23,236 bases of DNA from CAVPEW01 sp050247895 (GTDB lineage: Bacteria > Actinomycetota > Acidimicrobiia > Acidimicrobiales > VFJN01), in assembly GCA_050247895.1 (NCBI GenBank), contig JBFWTJ010000015.1, forward strand, positions 1-23,236, in the 5' to 3' direction. The notes under the pieces were generated by a model. That model was not told where the DNA came from and searched no databases. It was given only the letters and a program-made list of their open reading frames with translations. The position numbers were made by a program, and so were the translations under genes. Shown piece by piece: positions 8,182 to 15,318 of this stretch. Numbering within the stretch: position 1 is the first letter of the stretch; each line of letters opens with the position of its first letter.

Positions 8182-8210
8182 CCCCCCTCCCCCCCTCCCC
8201 CGAGCCCCCC
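8182..8210 (-). other. Four-tract G-quadruplex-type motif on the minus strand
   Basis: The 67-nt gap between the monooxygenase and the solute-binding protein holds four C-runs on the plus strand: 8182-8187 (6), 8189-8195 (7), 8197-8201 (5) and 8205-8210 (6). The spacers are T, T and GAG. The minus, template strand therefore has four G-tracts with loops of 3, 1 and 1 bases, a strong quadruplex-type pattern. It could modulate read-through between the two genes. In such GC-rich DNA a chance origin is possible. Confidence 0.6.
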
Positions 8211-8229
8211 GAGCGAAAGCGGTGCCCCC

Positions 8230-9894
8230 ATGAGAGACCAGCGATCCGTCCTGGCCGGCGGCCTCCTGGCCGTCCTGGCCCTGGTGGCCGGGGCGTGCTC
8301 CGGCGACGACTCGAGCGACGCCGGCACCGGATCGGGCTCGGGCTCGACGGTGCAGGAGGAGGGCGAGGAGCAACCCACCGGCGGGACGCTGCTCATCGCC
8401 GCGTCCGGCGTGGTCCAGAACCTCGATCCCAAGTTCGCCGCCGTCCCCCTGTCCACCGACCTGCTGCCCAACCTGTCGGGCACCCTGTTCCGATTCGGCC
8501 CGCCCGAGACCGAGGGCACCCTGCAGCGACCGGAGGCCGTCGAGGCCGAGCTGGCCGAGTCCTGGGAGGCGTCGCCCGACGGCACCACGGTCACGGTGAA
8601 CCTGCGCGAGGACGTGCTCAGCGCGGCGGGCAACCCCCTCGACGCCGAGGACGTGCGCTGGAGCGTCGAGCGGGGCCTGGACAGCAACGGCCAGCAGAAC
8701 CCGCGCTCGTTGATGACCGCGGGCGGCTGGGACCTCGAGGAGCCGATCACCGTGGTGGACGACTCGACGATCGAGCTGAACATCCCCAACCCGAACGCCT
8801 TCAGCCTGTCGATCCTCACGCTGTACCAGTTCACGATCTACGACAAGGAGGACGTGACGGCGAACGCCACCGCCGCCGACCCGTACGGCTACGAGTACCT
8901 GGCCGACCACTCGGCGTCCTTCGGCCCGTACACGGTCTCGGCCTTCGAGCCCGGCGTCGAGGTGACGCTGGTGGCCAACGAGAACTACTTCCGGGACCCG
9001 CCCCCCTACGACGAGGTGATCGTGCGGGGCGTGGCCGAGGCGTCGACCCGGCTCCAGCTCGTCCAGCGGGGCGAGGCCGACATCGCCATGAGCCTGAGCT
9101 ACGAGCAGCTCGACAGCGTGAGCGACGACCCCGACGTGCAGATCCAGCCCATGCCGGCACCACCGCTCCAGCACGTGCTGGTCTTCAACCACGCCCGGGC
9201 GCCCTTCGACGACCCGGTGCTGCGGGAGGCCATCAGCTACGCCATCGACCGGGAGGCCCTCGTCGAGGCGGCCTACAAGGGCTTCGGCACGGCCCCGACC
9301 TCGCTGCTGGCCGACGCCTTCGCGGTCGACGGCGACGCCGAGCCGATCGGCTACGACCCCGAGCGGGCCGAGGAGCTGCTCGAGGAGGGCGGCTACGGGG
9401 ACGGCGTCGACATCGCCATCGCCTACAACGCCAACGTGATCGGCCCGCAGGTCGACCCGATGATGGTGCTGGTCCGCCAGCAGCTCGCCGACGTGGGCGT
9501 GAACCTGACCCTGACCGAGATCCCGGTGGCGGCCGACTTCGACGCCGCACGCCGCGACAACTCGCAGATGGCCTGGCTCATCGCGGCCCGCCCGCTGATC
9601 CCGGACTCGGGGTACTTCCTGAACATCTTCTTCGCCACCAAGGCCGTGGCGAACCAGCACGCCTACAGCGACCCGGAGGTCGACCGGTTGATCGCCGAGG
9701 TCCTGGCCAGCCCACCCGGCGACGAGCGCGACGACCTGGTGGCCGAGACGAGCGACCTGCTGACCGAGGACCACGCCTGGACCCCGCTGGTCAACACGTC
9801 CACCTACTCGGTGTTCTCGCCCGACGTGGAGGGCTACGTCTCCTACCCGCAGGGCTTCATCGGCTACGCCGACCTGGCACCGGCAGGCACCTGA
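8230..9894 (+). CDS. Family-5 extracellular solute-binding lipoprotein (DppA/OppA type)
   Basis: A 554-residue secreted lipoprotein and the binding component for the dpp-type importer encoded divergently. The N-terminus has a short basic start, a hydrophobic core and a lipobox ending at Cys23 (LVAGAC), followed by an acidic Ser/Gly linker. The mature part has the family-5 pattern: LAESWEASPDGTTVTVNLRE, an EDV(R)WSVERGLD segment, GPYTVSAFEPG with VTLVANENYF, RGVAEASTRLQLVQRGEADI, and FDDPVLREAISYAIDREAL. No second importer is encoded in the unit, so pairing with the permease/ATPase operon at 434-4211 is likely. Ligand specificity cannot be read from sequence. Confidence 0.93.
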   Translation: MRDQRSVLAGGLLAVLALVAGACSGDDSSDAGTGSGSGSTVQEEGEEQPTGGTLLIAASGVVQNLDPKFAAVPLSTDLLPNLSGTLFRFGPPETEGTLQRPEAVEAELAESWEASPDGTTVTVNLREDVLSAAGNPLDAEDVRWSVERGLDSNGQQNPRSLMTAGGWDLEEPITVVDDSTIELNIPNPNAFSLSILTLYQFTIYDKEDVTANATAADPYGYEYLADHSASFGPYTVSAFEPGVEVTLVANENYFRDPPPYDEVIVRGVAEASTRLQLVQRGEADIAMSLSYEQLDSVSDDPDVQIQPMPAPPLQHVLVFNHARAPFDDPVLREAISYAIDREALVEAAYKGFGTAPTSLLADAFAVDGDAEPIGYDPERAEELLEEGGYGDGVDIAIAYNANVIGPQVDPMMVLVRQQLADVGVNLTLTEIPVAADFDAARRDNSQMAWLIAARPLIPDSGYFLNIFFATKAVANQHAYSDPEVDRLIAEVLASPPGDERDDLVAETSDLLTEDHAWTPLVNTSTYSVFSPDVEGYVSYPQGFIGYADLAPAGT

Positions 9895-9930
9895 TCCGGC
9901 CGACAGGCAGGCGTCACGCGATGTCAACAC

Positions 9931-9958
9931 CGCCCGAACATCGGGCGCCCACAATGGG
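9931..9958. repeat. Two abutting perfect inverted repeats in the GntR gene leader
   Basis: The first repeat is CGCCCGA-ACA-TCGGGCG (9931-9947), with 7-base arms and a 3-base centre. Immediately after comes CCCA-CAA-TGGG (9948-9958), with 4-base arms and a 3-base centre. They lie in the 119-bp gap between the solute-binding protein gene and the GntR regulator gene. An autoregulatory operator is a reasonable reading. The first repeat could also act as a terminator hairpin, although no T-run follows it. If translation began at the ATG at 9921 the repeats would be coding. Confidence 0.55.
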
Positions 9959-10013
9959 ACCGGGCCGGTCGCTCCCCTCGTTCCCGGTCGGCCCGGTCCC
10001 TCGGGAGGCGAGC

Positions 10014-10766
10014 GTGCGAACGGACTACATCCGGGCCCGCCGGGAGCTCTACGCACCGGCGGCCCGCCAGCGGTCGCCCCGTCGGGCCTACGACCTGCTG
10101 CGCACCTACATCCGCAGCGACGACGCCCGGGGCCACCTCGACGAGGAGGCCCTGGTCCGGTCGCTGGGGATGAGCCGGGGATCGGTCCGCGAGGCCATCC
10201 ACATGCTGGTCGCCGAGGGCCTGCTGTCGCGCCGGCCCAAGCTCGGCACCACGGTTGTCGGGTCGATCTCGGAGATCGCGGCCGACCAGCTCTACACCCG
10301 GGACTCGCTGGAGTGCCCGGCCGAGCAGCTCGCGGTCGAGCGGCTGGAGCACCTGGTGGTCCCCTGCCCGGCGGTGGTGCGGGAGCTGCTCGACCTGGGC
10401 GAGGAGCGGGTCGTGCTGGACGAGTGGCTGGTCAGCAAGGACGGCGAGCCGCGCTACGTGCGCACCCAGTACCGCCGCATCGATCCGGCCGGGCCGCCGC
10501 CCCGGCCCGAGTCGCCCGCCGTCCTCGAGGACGTGATGGGTCGCAACCGCGGCGGCGGCCGGTGCGTGATGCAGGCCGTCCCGGCCGACGAGCGCACCGG
10601 CAAGCTGCTGGCCATCGCACCCGGCTCACCGGTGCTGCTGCGCCAGATGCTCCTCCACGACGGGGCGGGCCGCCCGGCCGAGCTGACCTTCACCCACTAC
10701 CGCGGCGACCGCACGGCGCTGACCACCCGCGTCGCGCCCGACGAGGCCCTCGTCTCCTCGGCCTGA
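10014..10766 (+). CDS. GntR-family transcriptional regulator with UTRA-type effector domain (HutC subfamily)
   Basis: The protein has 250 residues from the GTG at 10014. This start is chosen because GGGAGG at 10003-10008 sits 5 nt before it; ATGs at 9921 and 9954 are in frame but have no such site and add a low-complexity Pro-rich tail. Residues 25-82 form the winged helix-turn-helix (AYDLLRTYIRS, LGMSRGSVREAIHMLVAEGLL, then a KLGTTV wing). Residues from about 95 on resemble the UTRA ligand-binding domain (VLDEWLVSKDGEPRYVRTQYR, GSPVLLRQMLL, THYRGDR). It lies between the solute-binding protein and the bicupin and probably controls this locus in response to a small molecule. Target and ligand are not known. 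Confidence 0.88.
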   Translation: MRTDYIRARRELYAPAARQRSPRRAYDLLRTYIRSDDARGHLDEEALVRSLGMSRGSVREAIHMLVAEGLLSRRPKLGTTVVGSISEIAADQLYTRDSLECPAEQLAVERLEHLVVPCPAVVRELLDLGEERVVLDEWLVSKDGEPRYVRTQYRRIDPAGPPPRPESPAVLEDVMGRNRGGGRCVMQAVPADERTGKLLAIAPGSPVLLRQMLLHDGAGRPAELTFTHYRGDRTALTTRVAPDEALVSSA

Positions 10767-10800
10767 GCCACCTCGGGCCACGGCCCGATACGGTGCCGCC

Positions 10801-11556
10801 ATGCCCGCCGGCCCGATTCGAGCGATCGAGCGCGAAGCGCTGGAGGACGGCGGGGCCCGCTACCTGTACTACGGGGAGGGGTGTGCCATCGCGGCGAGGC
10901 TGACCGCGCCGGGCTCGGGATCGGGCCCCCTGGTGTCGGCGACCGAGACGACCTGCTTCGTCGTGGACGGCGAGCTGGCCGTCGACATCGAGGGCGCCAC
11001 GACCGTGCTGGGCGCCGGGGACGTGGCCTGGTTCCCACCGGGCACACCCCGGCGGCTGACCAACCCCAACGCGACCGACGCCGTGCACCTGGAGATCACC
11101 GCCCCCGGGCTGCCGAGCGGGTCGGACGACCGGCCGGCCTCGACGGAGTCGTCGGCGAGGGCTTTCACCCGGACCCCCGACCTCTCGGCGTTCAGCGGCA
11201 CGACCTTCGCCCAGGCGTGGCTCGTCCGCCGCGAGGACGGGGCCCGCTCGGCCCAGGCGTACCTGGCCGACATGCCCCCACACGTCAGCGGCCCCAGCCT
11301 CCACTACCACGAGTTCGACCAGTTCTACTTCGTGCTCAGCGGCACGCTCAGCGTGCAGGTCGCCATGGAGCACCACCAGGCGGGCCCGGGTTCCCTCGTC
11401 GCGCTTCCCGCCCGCGTCCCCCACGCGCAGCGGAACCTCGGTGACCTGCCCGAACGGCACCTCGCGCTGCTCGTCCCCCAGCCGGAGTTCGCGCACACTC
11501 CCGAGACGCCCTGGGACGTGGCCGTGGAGCTCGGCCCGGGCGAGCTCCACCTCTGA
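10801..11556 (+). CDS. Bicupin protein, metal site in the C-terminal cupin
   Basis: A 251-residue protein with two cupin barrels. The N-terminal barrel (about 40-105) keeps the fold pattern (FVVDGELAVDI, GAGDVAWFPPGTPRRLTN) but has no histidine ligands. The C-terminal barrel (about 150-225) has HYHEFDQFYFVLSG, giving His168, His170 and Gln174, and then PARVPHAQRN with His208. Gln replaces the usual Glu of the cupin motif. It follows the GntR gene by 34 nt and probably shares its transcript. Candidate roles are a small-molecule dioxygenase, isomerase or sensor. No specific reaction is recognised. A related bicupin at 13119 keeps its metal site in the other half. Confidence 0.82.
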   Translation: MPAGPIRAIEREALEDGGARYLYYGEGCAIAARLTAPGSGSGPLVSATETTCFVVDGELAVDIEGATTVLGAGDVAWFPPGTPRRLTNPNATDAVHLEITAPGLPSGSDDRPASTESSARAFTRTPDLSAFSGTTFAQAWLVRREDGARSAQAYLADMPPHVSGPSLHYHEFDQFYFVLSGTLSVQVAMEHHQAGPGSLVALPARVPHAQRNLGDLPERHLALLVPQPEFAHTPETPWDVAVELGPGELHL

Positions 11557-11568
11557 CCTCCGCGCTCG

Positions 11569-12306
11569 TCAGGTCCAGCTCGGGGTGACGACGGGCAGCC
11601 CCGCCGAGGTGCCCCACCTGTTGCGGTGGGTCACGTTCCCGACCGGCTGGCGCGCCGCCAGTCCCCAGCGCCCGGTGGGGTACCCGAGCGTGACGCAGCA
11701 GTACATGGTCCAGCCCTCACCCGTCGGAACGCCGAGGATCTCGAAGACCTCCTCGACGTGGAACGCGCCGAGGGCCGTCGTCAAGGTGGTCCCGATCCCC
11801 TCGGCCCGAGCGGCGAGCATGGCGCTCCAGATGGCGGGGAAGATCTCTGCTGCGTCGTTGTCGTCGGCGAACGCGCGAGGAACCGACCGCCAGGCCGCGC
11901 CACGTCGGTCGCCCGCCTGCCCTTCGAAGCCCTCGACGGTCGCCGAGCGCATGAAGCCGAAGAGCAGCAGCGGCACCTCCTCGAAGTGCGCGCCGAGGTG
12001 GCGGATGGAGCGGACCATGGCCAGCAGGGCCGCGCTGCCGGGCTCGTCCGGCTCGGCCTCTGCCGCCGCGACGCGGTCGGCGAAGATCCCCATCATCCGG
12101 TCCTGCGTGTCCCGGTAGAGGGGCGCGAGCCGAGCCTTGAGATCGGCGTCGTCGACCAGCAGGAACCTGATGTCGTCCTGCGTGTTGTTCCCCGAAGGCG
12201 CCCTGATGGCCGCGTCGAGGATCCGGGCCTGCACGTCGAGCGGGATCGGGTCGGGTCGCAACCGCCGCATGGCCCGCGTCGTGTAGAGCGCTTCGTACAC
12301 GTCCAC
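11569..12306 (-). CDS. Nitroreductase-family FMN oxidoreductase
   Basis: This is a 245-residue protein if translation starts at the GTG at 12306, which has an AGGGGGG ribosome-binding stretch 8 nt upstream (12315-12321). The frame is open to an ATG at 12357, but the upstream part lies across the operator. The N-terminus YEALYTTRAMRRLRPDPIP and the APSGNN segment near 37-41 are typical FMN-contact regions. The C-terminal GYPTGRWG near 208-215 is the usual second FMN-binding segment. It is divergent from the TetR gene and shares one palindromic operator with it, so it is probably a TetR target. Members reduce nitro groups, quinones or flavins, or dehydrogenate small molecules; the substrate here is unknown. 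Its 3' end is 12 nt from the convergent bicupin gene. Confidence 0.88.
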   Translation of the reverse strand: MDVYEALYTTRAMRRLRPDPIPLDVQARILDAAIRAPSGNNTQDDIRFLLVDDADLKARLAPLYRDTQDRMMGIFADRVAAAEAEPDEPGSAALLAMVRSIRHLGAHFEEVPLLLFGFMRSATVEGFEGQAGDRRGAAWRSVPRAFADDNDAAEIFPAIWSAMLAARAEGIGTTLTTALGAFHVEEVFEILGVPTGEGWTMYCCVTLGYPTGRWGLAARQPVGNVTHRNRWGTSAGLPVVTPSWT

Positions 12307-12326
12307 CGACGACACCCCCCTTTTCT

Positions 12327-12341
12327 GCATACGGTGTACGC
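12327..12341. promoter_or_regulatory. Candidate TetR operator A (tetR/nitroreductase divergent promoter)
   Basis: GCATAC-GGT-GTACGC is an imperfect palindrome extended by T at 12326 and A at 12342. Related copies occur at 13065-13081 and 15348-15364. It sits between the two divergent starts. A CATAAT hexamer at 12355-12360, preceded by TG at 12353-12354, is a plausible -10 element for tetR. It would place the transcript start only a few bases before the ATG at 12372, so the tetR message may be almost leaderless. A wider inverted repeat TACGGT-N10-ACCGTA (12330-12351) overlaps the palindrome. Confidence 0.75.
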
Positions 12342-12371
12342 ATCGACCGTAGTGCATAATCGCTGCCGTCC

Positions 12372-13055
12372 ATGGCCGAGAGTCAGCGAGCCCCCGAAGC
12401 GCGCCAACCGTTGAACCGCGCGCGGATCGTCGATGCCGCGATCGAGATGATCGACCACGAAGGCATCGAGGGCGTCAGCATGCGCAAGCTGGGCAAGGCC
12501 CTCGACGCCGGCGCGATGTCGCTCTACCGGCACTTCCGGAACAAGGACGAGCTCCTCGACGCCGTCCTCGATCGCCTCGTCGACGAGGTGTCGGATCCTC
12601 CGGACGAGGCGAGCTGGGAGGACCGCCTCCGGGCCGTGGCCCGCAACAACCGCGTGCTGGCCCACAAGAGCCCACAGCTCTTCCCCTTGCTCGGACGGCG
12701 CCGGATGCGCAAGCGGCAGGACCAGACCGAACCGAGCGAGCTGGGTCCGGCCGAGTGGTTGCTCGACGATCTGGTCTCGGCCGGCCTCCCTCCCGAGGAG
12801 GCCCTCCATGCGTTCCGGACGGTCATGGCCTACACGTACGGCTATGCCCTGTCCGAGATGCGCGGCTTCTCCCTCGAGCCGGACCCCAACGACCCGGAGG
12901 CCTTCGACATCCGCCAGGTCGACGGCGAGCGATTCCCCTGGCTGCACCACCTGGCGCCGAAGCTCGTGGACTACGACCACGACGCGGAGTTCGAGAGAGG
13001 GCTCGACCTCATCCTTTCCGCGATCCGGGCATCGGCCGAGCCCCGGCAACCTTGA
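12372..13055 (+). CDS. TetR/AcrR-family transcriptional repressor
   Basis: A 227-residue regulator. The N-terminal DNA-binding domain (about 14-62) is typical: RARIVDAAIEMIDHEGIEGV, then SMRKLGKALDAGAMSLYRHF and RNKDELLDAV. The remaining helical part resembles the tetracycline-repressor-like C-terminal domains, with a VMAYTYGYALSEM helix that would line the ligand pocket. Its own start is adjacent to operator A, and operator B begins 10 nt after its stop codon, so autoregulation and control of the downstream bicupin operon are both likely. The stop codon overlaps the -35 hexamer of the next promoter. The likely inducer is the substrate or an intermediate of the 13119-20817 pathway, which is inference. 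Confidence 0.92.
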   Translation: MAESQRAPEARQPLNRARIVDAAIEMIDHEGIEGVSMRKLGKALDAGAMSLYRHFRNKDELLDAVLDRLVDEVSDPPDEASWEDRLRAVARNNRVLAHKSPQLFPLLGRRRMRKRQDQTEPSELGPAEWLLDDLVSAGLPPEEALHAFRTVMAYTYGYALSEMRGFSLEPDPNDPEAFDIRQVDGERFPWLHHLAPKLVDYDHDAEFERGLDLILSAIRASAEPRQP

Positions 13056-13081
13056 CACACCGTATGCGTACACCGTAAACA
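13052..13081 (+). promoter_or_regulatory. Sigma-70-type promoter with candidate TetR operator B
   Basis: TTGACA at 13052-13057, which overlaps the tetR stop codon, is followed 18 nt later by TAAACA at 13076-13081. Candidate operator TGCGTAC-ACC-GTAAACA occupies 13065-13081, so it fills the spacer and the -10 element. It matches operator A in reverse complement except at two positions in the right arm. An octamer ACACCGTA appears twice in direct orientation (13057-13064 and 13070-13077). A small palindrome CCGTACGG lies at 13088-13095 near the expected transcript start. Repressor bound here would block polymerase. Confidence 0.72.
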
Positions 13082-13118
13082 TCGCGTCCGTACGGGGTCA
13101 TGACATTGGGGGGCGATT

Positions 13119-13871
13119 TTGGACTACGTCCGCGGAGCCGACCTCTCGACGCTCGACGAGCACGAATTCGACGCCGTGATCCTCTGGGACACGGACAAGT
13201 GCCTCATCGCCTGCGTGCGTGAGCCGGTCGGCACGAGCGGACGCCCGCGCCACACGCACACGGCCGACCAGCTCTACTACGTCCTACGGGGCCGGGCATC
13301 GGTCGAGCTCGGCGGGGACGTCCACCTGGCCGGCCCAGGGGACCTCGTGCACATCCCACGAGGCGCCCCCCACTGGCAGTGGAACGGGGCCGACGAACCG
13401 CTCGTCCACCTGGAGGTGATCGTTCACCCGCCCCCGCCGGGCCAACCCCTCGTCGTGCCCTTCGAACACGGAGCCGATCTGGTCCGCGACGACCCCGACT
13501 ACCCCCGCGGTGCGGTCCGTTCGGCGAGTGGGGTGAGCCCCGGCACGGCCCTGCTCTCACCCGCACCGGGAGGGGCCGGCGCCGTGCTGCGCATCGACCG
13601 GCACGAACCGTCGTCCGCACCCCCGCGCTGCGTCGCGGAGCACGACCGCTTCCACTTCGTCCTCGAAGGTCAGCTGCAGGCCGACATCGCCCACGCCTCC
13701 GTGACCGTCGCTCCGTGGCACCTGCTGGCGATCCCGGCGGGCGTCCCCCACCGGATCTGGAACGAGGGCACGGGACCGGCGCGGTCCCTGTCGCTCGCCG
13801 TGCTCGACGAGGGCGCGACCACCGACGATCTCCTCGTCGACTTCGCCGTCCGTGGCATCGGGGCGATGTGA
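13119..13871 (+). CDS. Bicupin protein, metal site in the N-terminal cupin
   Basis: A 250-residue protein from a TTG start at 13119. A GGGGGG run at 13108-13113 lies 5 nt upstream, and no in-frame ATG or GTG fits better. The N-terminal barrel holds HTHTADQLYYVLRG with His45, His47 and Gln51, then PRGAPHWQW with His85. The C-terminal barrel (about 150-240) keeps the cupin shape (FHFVLEGQLQADI, IPAGVPHRIWNEG) but has lost the HxH pair. The HxHxxDQxYxVLxG core is shared with the bicupin at 10801. It is the first gene of a coupled set: its TGA overlaps the SDR GTG by 4 nt. A role in oxidising, isomerising or sensing the pathway substrate is possible; no reaction is recognised. Confidence 0.82.
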   Translation: MDYVRGADLSTLDEHEFDAVILWDTDKCLIACVREPVGTSGRPRHTHTADQLYYVLRGRASVELGGDVHLAGPGDLVHIPRGAPHWQWNGADEPLVHLEVIVHPPPPGQPLVVPFEHGADLVRDDPDYPRGAVRSASGVSPGTALLSPAPGGAGAVLRIDRHEPSSAPPRCVAEHDRFHFVLEGQLQADIAHASVTVAPWHLLAIPAGVPHRIWNEGTGPARSLSLAVLDEGATTDDLLVDFAVRGIGAM

Positions 13872-14605
13872 ACCTCGGCATCGACGGCCGGAGGGCCATC
13901 GTGTGCGGCGCTTCGAGCGGCATCGGCCTGGCGACGGCAGAGGCACTCGCCGGCGAGGGCGCCCGGGTGGCGATGTTCGCCCGCCGCCGGGACGTCCTGG
14001 AGCGGGAGGCGGCCCGGATCGGCGGGATCGCCGTCGTAGGCGACCTCAGCGATCCGGCCGACCTGGCCCGGCTGGTCGACACGACGGTGGAGAGCTTCGG
14101 GGGGATCGACATCCTCGTGAACAGCGGCGGCTGGATCGACCCCGGCCCGGCGGTCGGGCTCACACCCGAGGAGGTGGGCCATGCCGTGGACCTGCTGCTC
14201 GTCTCCGCCCTCCGCCTGACCACGTTCTGCCTGCCCCACCTCCGACGTTCCGGCCAGGGCCGGATCGTCAACATCTCGGCCCGCGCCGTGCGGGAGCCCA
14301 ACGAGCGGATGGCCGCGGGGGCCATCGCCCGTGTGGGTGCCGTCGCCTGGGCCAAGACGTTGGCCCGTGAGCTGGCCCCGAGCGGCATCACGGTCAACAC
14401 CATCGCCACCGGCGCGATCGCCACGGAGCGGAGCACCGAGACGGCCGCGGAGGCCGGGTTCGACCTCGCCGCCGTGCCCATGGGGCGCATGGGCGAACCA
14501 TGGGAGATGGCACAGGTCGTGTGCTTCCTCGCCTCGCAAGGAGCCAGCTACATCACCGGCGCAGTGATCCCGGTCGACGGCGGGCTGACGAGGTTCCTGC
14601 TCTGA
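13868..14605 (+). CDS. SDR-family protein with degenerate YxxxK catalytic site
   Basis: This 245-residue Rossmann-fold protein starts at a GTG overlapping the bicupin stop. The cofactor site reads CGASSGIG at 13-20 and the NNAG motif is NSGG at 85-88. IVNIS carries the usual Ser137. The residues 12-18 further on, where YxxxK normally lies, read MAAGAIARVG, so both the catalytic Tyr and Lys are absent. WAKTLARELAPSGITVN and the end (GASYITGAVIPVDGG) are otherwise typical of FabG-like proteins. A subfamily of SDRs with this substitution is known, so this may be natural rather than decay. It is likely to bind NAD(P); whether it is a dehydrogenase is uncertain. It is coupled to the class II aldolase gene. 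Confidence 0.85.
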   Translation: MNLGIDGRRAIVCGASSGIGLATAEALAGEGARVAMFARRRDVLEREAARIGGIAVVGDLSDPADLARLVDTTVESFGGIDILVNSGGWIDPGPAVGLTPEEVGHAVDLLLVSALRLTTFCLPHLRRSGQGRIVNISARAVREPNERMAAGAIARVGAVAWAKTLARELAPSGITVNTIATGAIATERSTETAAEAGFDLAAVPMGRMGEPWEMAQVVCFLASQGASYITGAVIPVDGGLTRFLL

Positions 14606-15318
14606 TCGACGCCGACGACCCCCGGGCCCAGCTTGCCGTCGCCTGCCGGGCCTTCGGCCTGCTCGGCTTCGAAGGCGGTGGGACCGGCCACCTCGGTGCC
14701 CGCGATCCGGAGGCGGCCGACCGGTTCTGGATGAACCCGCTGGGCACGCCCTTCGCCCAGGTCACCGTGGCCGACCTGGTGCTGGTCGGCCGGGACGGCC
14801 AGGTGCTGGCCGGGCGCCACGAGGCCAACCCGTCGGGCGTGGCGATCACGCGACACCTCTTGTCAGCCCGCCCCGACGTCGCCGGCGCCGTCCACGCCCA
14901 CACGGCCCATGGCATCGCCTTCTCCACGCTGGGCGAGTCGCTCGCACCGATCTCCCAGGACGCCTGTGCCTTCTTCGAGGACCATGCGCTCCTCGACGCC
15001 TACCGCGGCGTGGTCGACGAGGGCGATGCCGGCGCGGTCACCGAGGCCCTCGGCCCGTCCAAGGCCCTCGTCATGCGCCACCACGGCCTGCTCACGGTCG
15101 GAAGCTCCGTCGGCACCGCCGCGTGGTGGTTCATCGCCCTGGAGAGGGCCTGCCAGGTCGAGCTCCTCGCCCGCAGCGCCGGCCGGCCCCTGGTCATCGA
15201 TCCTGCGACGGCACGTCGAGCACGGGACGAGGTGGGCCACGAGGGCGCGGCGAGGTTCTCGTTCGACCTCGTGCGGGACCACGTCCTCTCCAGCTTCGGC
15301 GACGAATTCCTACGTTGA
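14602..15318 (+). CDS. Class II aldolase/adducin-family protein (putative aldolase or decarboxylase)
   Basis: A 238-residue protein if it starts at the CTG at 14602, which overlaps the SDR stop codon as CTGA. The only in-frame ATG, at 14500, would overlap the SDR gene by 106 nt and add residues without family resemblance; a GTG at 14521 is equally unattractive. The family signature is clear: GTGHLGARDP near 27-36, PLGTPF near 46-51, VHAHTAHG giving metal ligands His98 and His100, and MRHHGLLTVG with His160/His161. Members are Zn-dependent sugar-phosphate aldolases or decarboxylases, including enzymes acting on aromatic carboxylates such as dihydroxyphthalate. Substrate is not readable. It lies in the TetR-controlled gene set. 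Confidence 0.86.
   Translation: MIDADDPRAQLAVACRAFGLLGFEGGGTGHLGARDPEAADRFWMNPLGTPFAQVTVADLVLVGRDGQVLAGRHEANPSGVAITRHLLSARPDVAGAVHAHTAHGIAFSTLGESLAPISQDACAFFEDHALLDAYRGVVDEGDAGAVTEALGPSKALVMRHHGLLTVGSSVGTAAWWFIALERACQVELLARSAGRPLVIDPATARRARDEVGHEGAARFSFDLVRDHVLSSFGDEFLR

Noticed and set aside
6813..10056. Two long minus-strand frames (673 and 674 residues) over the monooxygenase and solute-binding protein genes
   Set aside because: Composition is that of antisense shadows, and the plus-strand genes carry clear motifs.
11545..11580. Short GACCT/AGGTC repeat between the convergent bicupin and nitroreductase genes as a terminator
   Set aside because: A five-base stem with a long loop is too weak to support in this GC-rich context.
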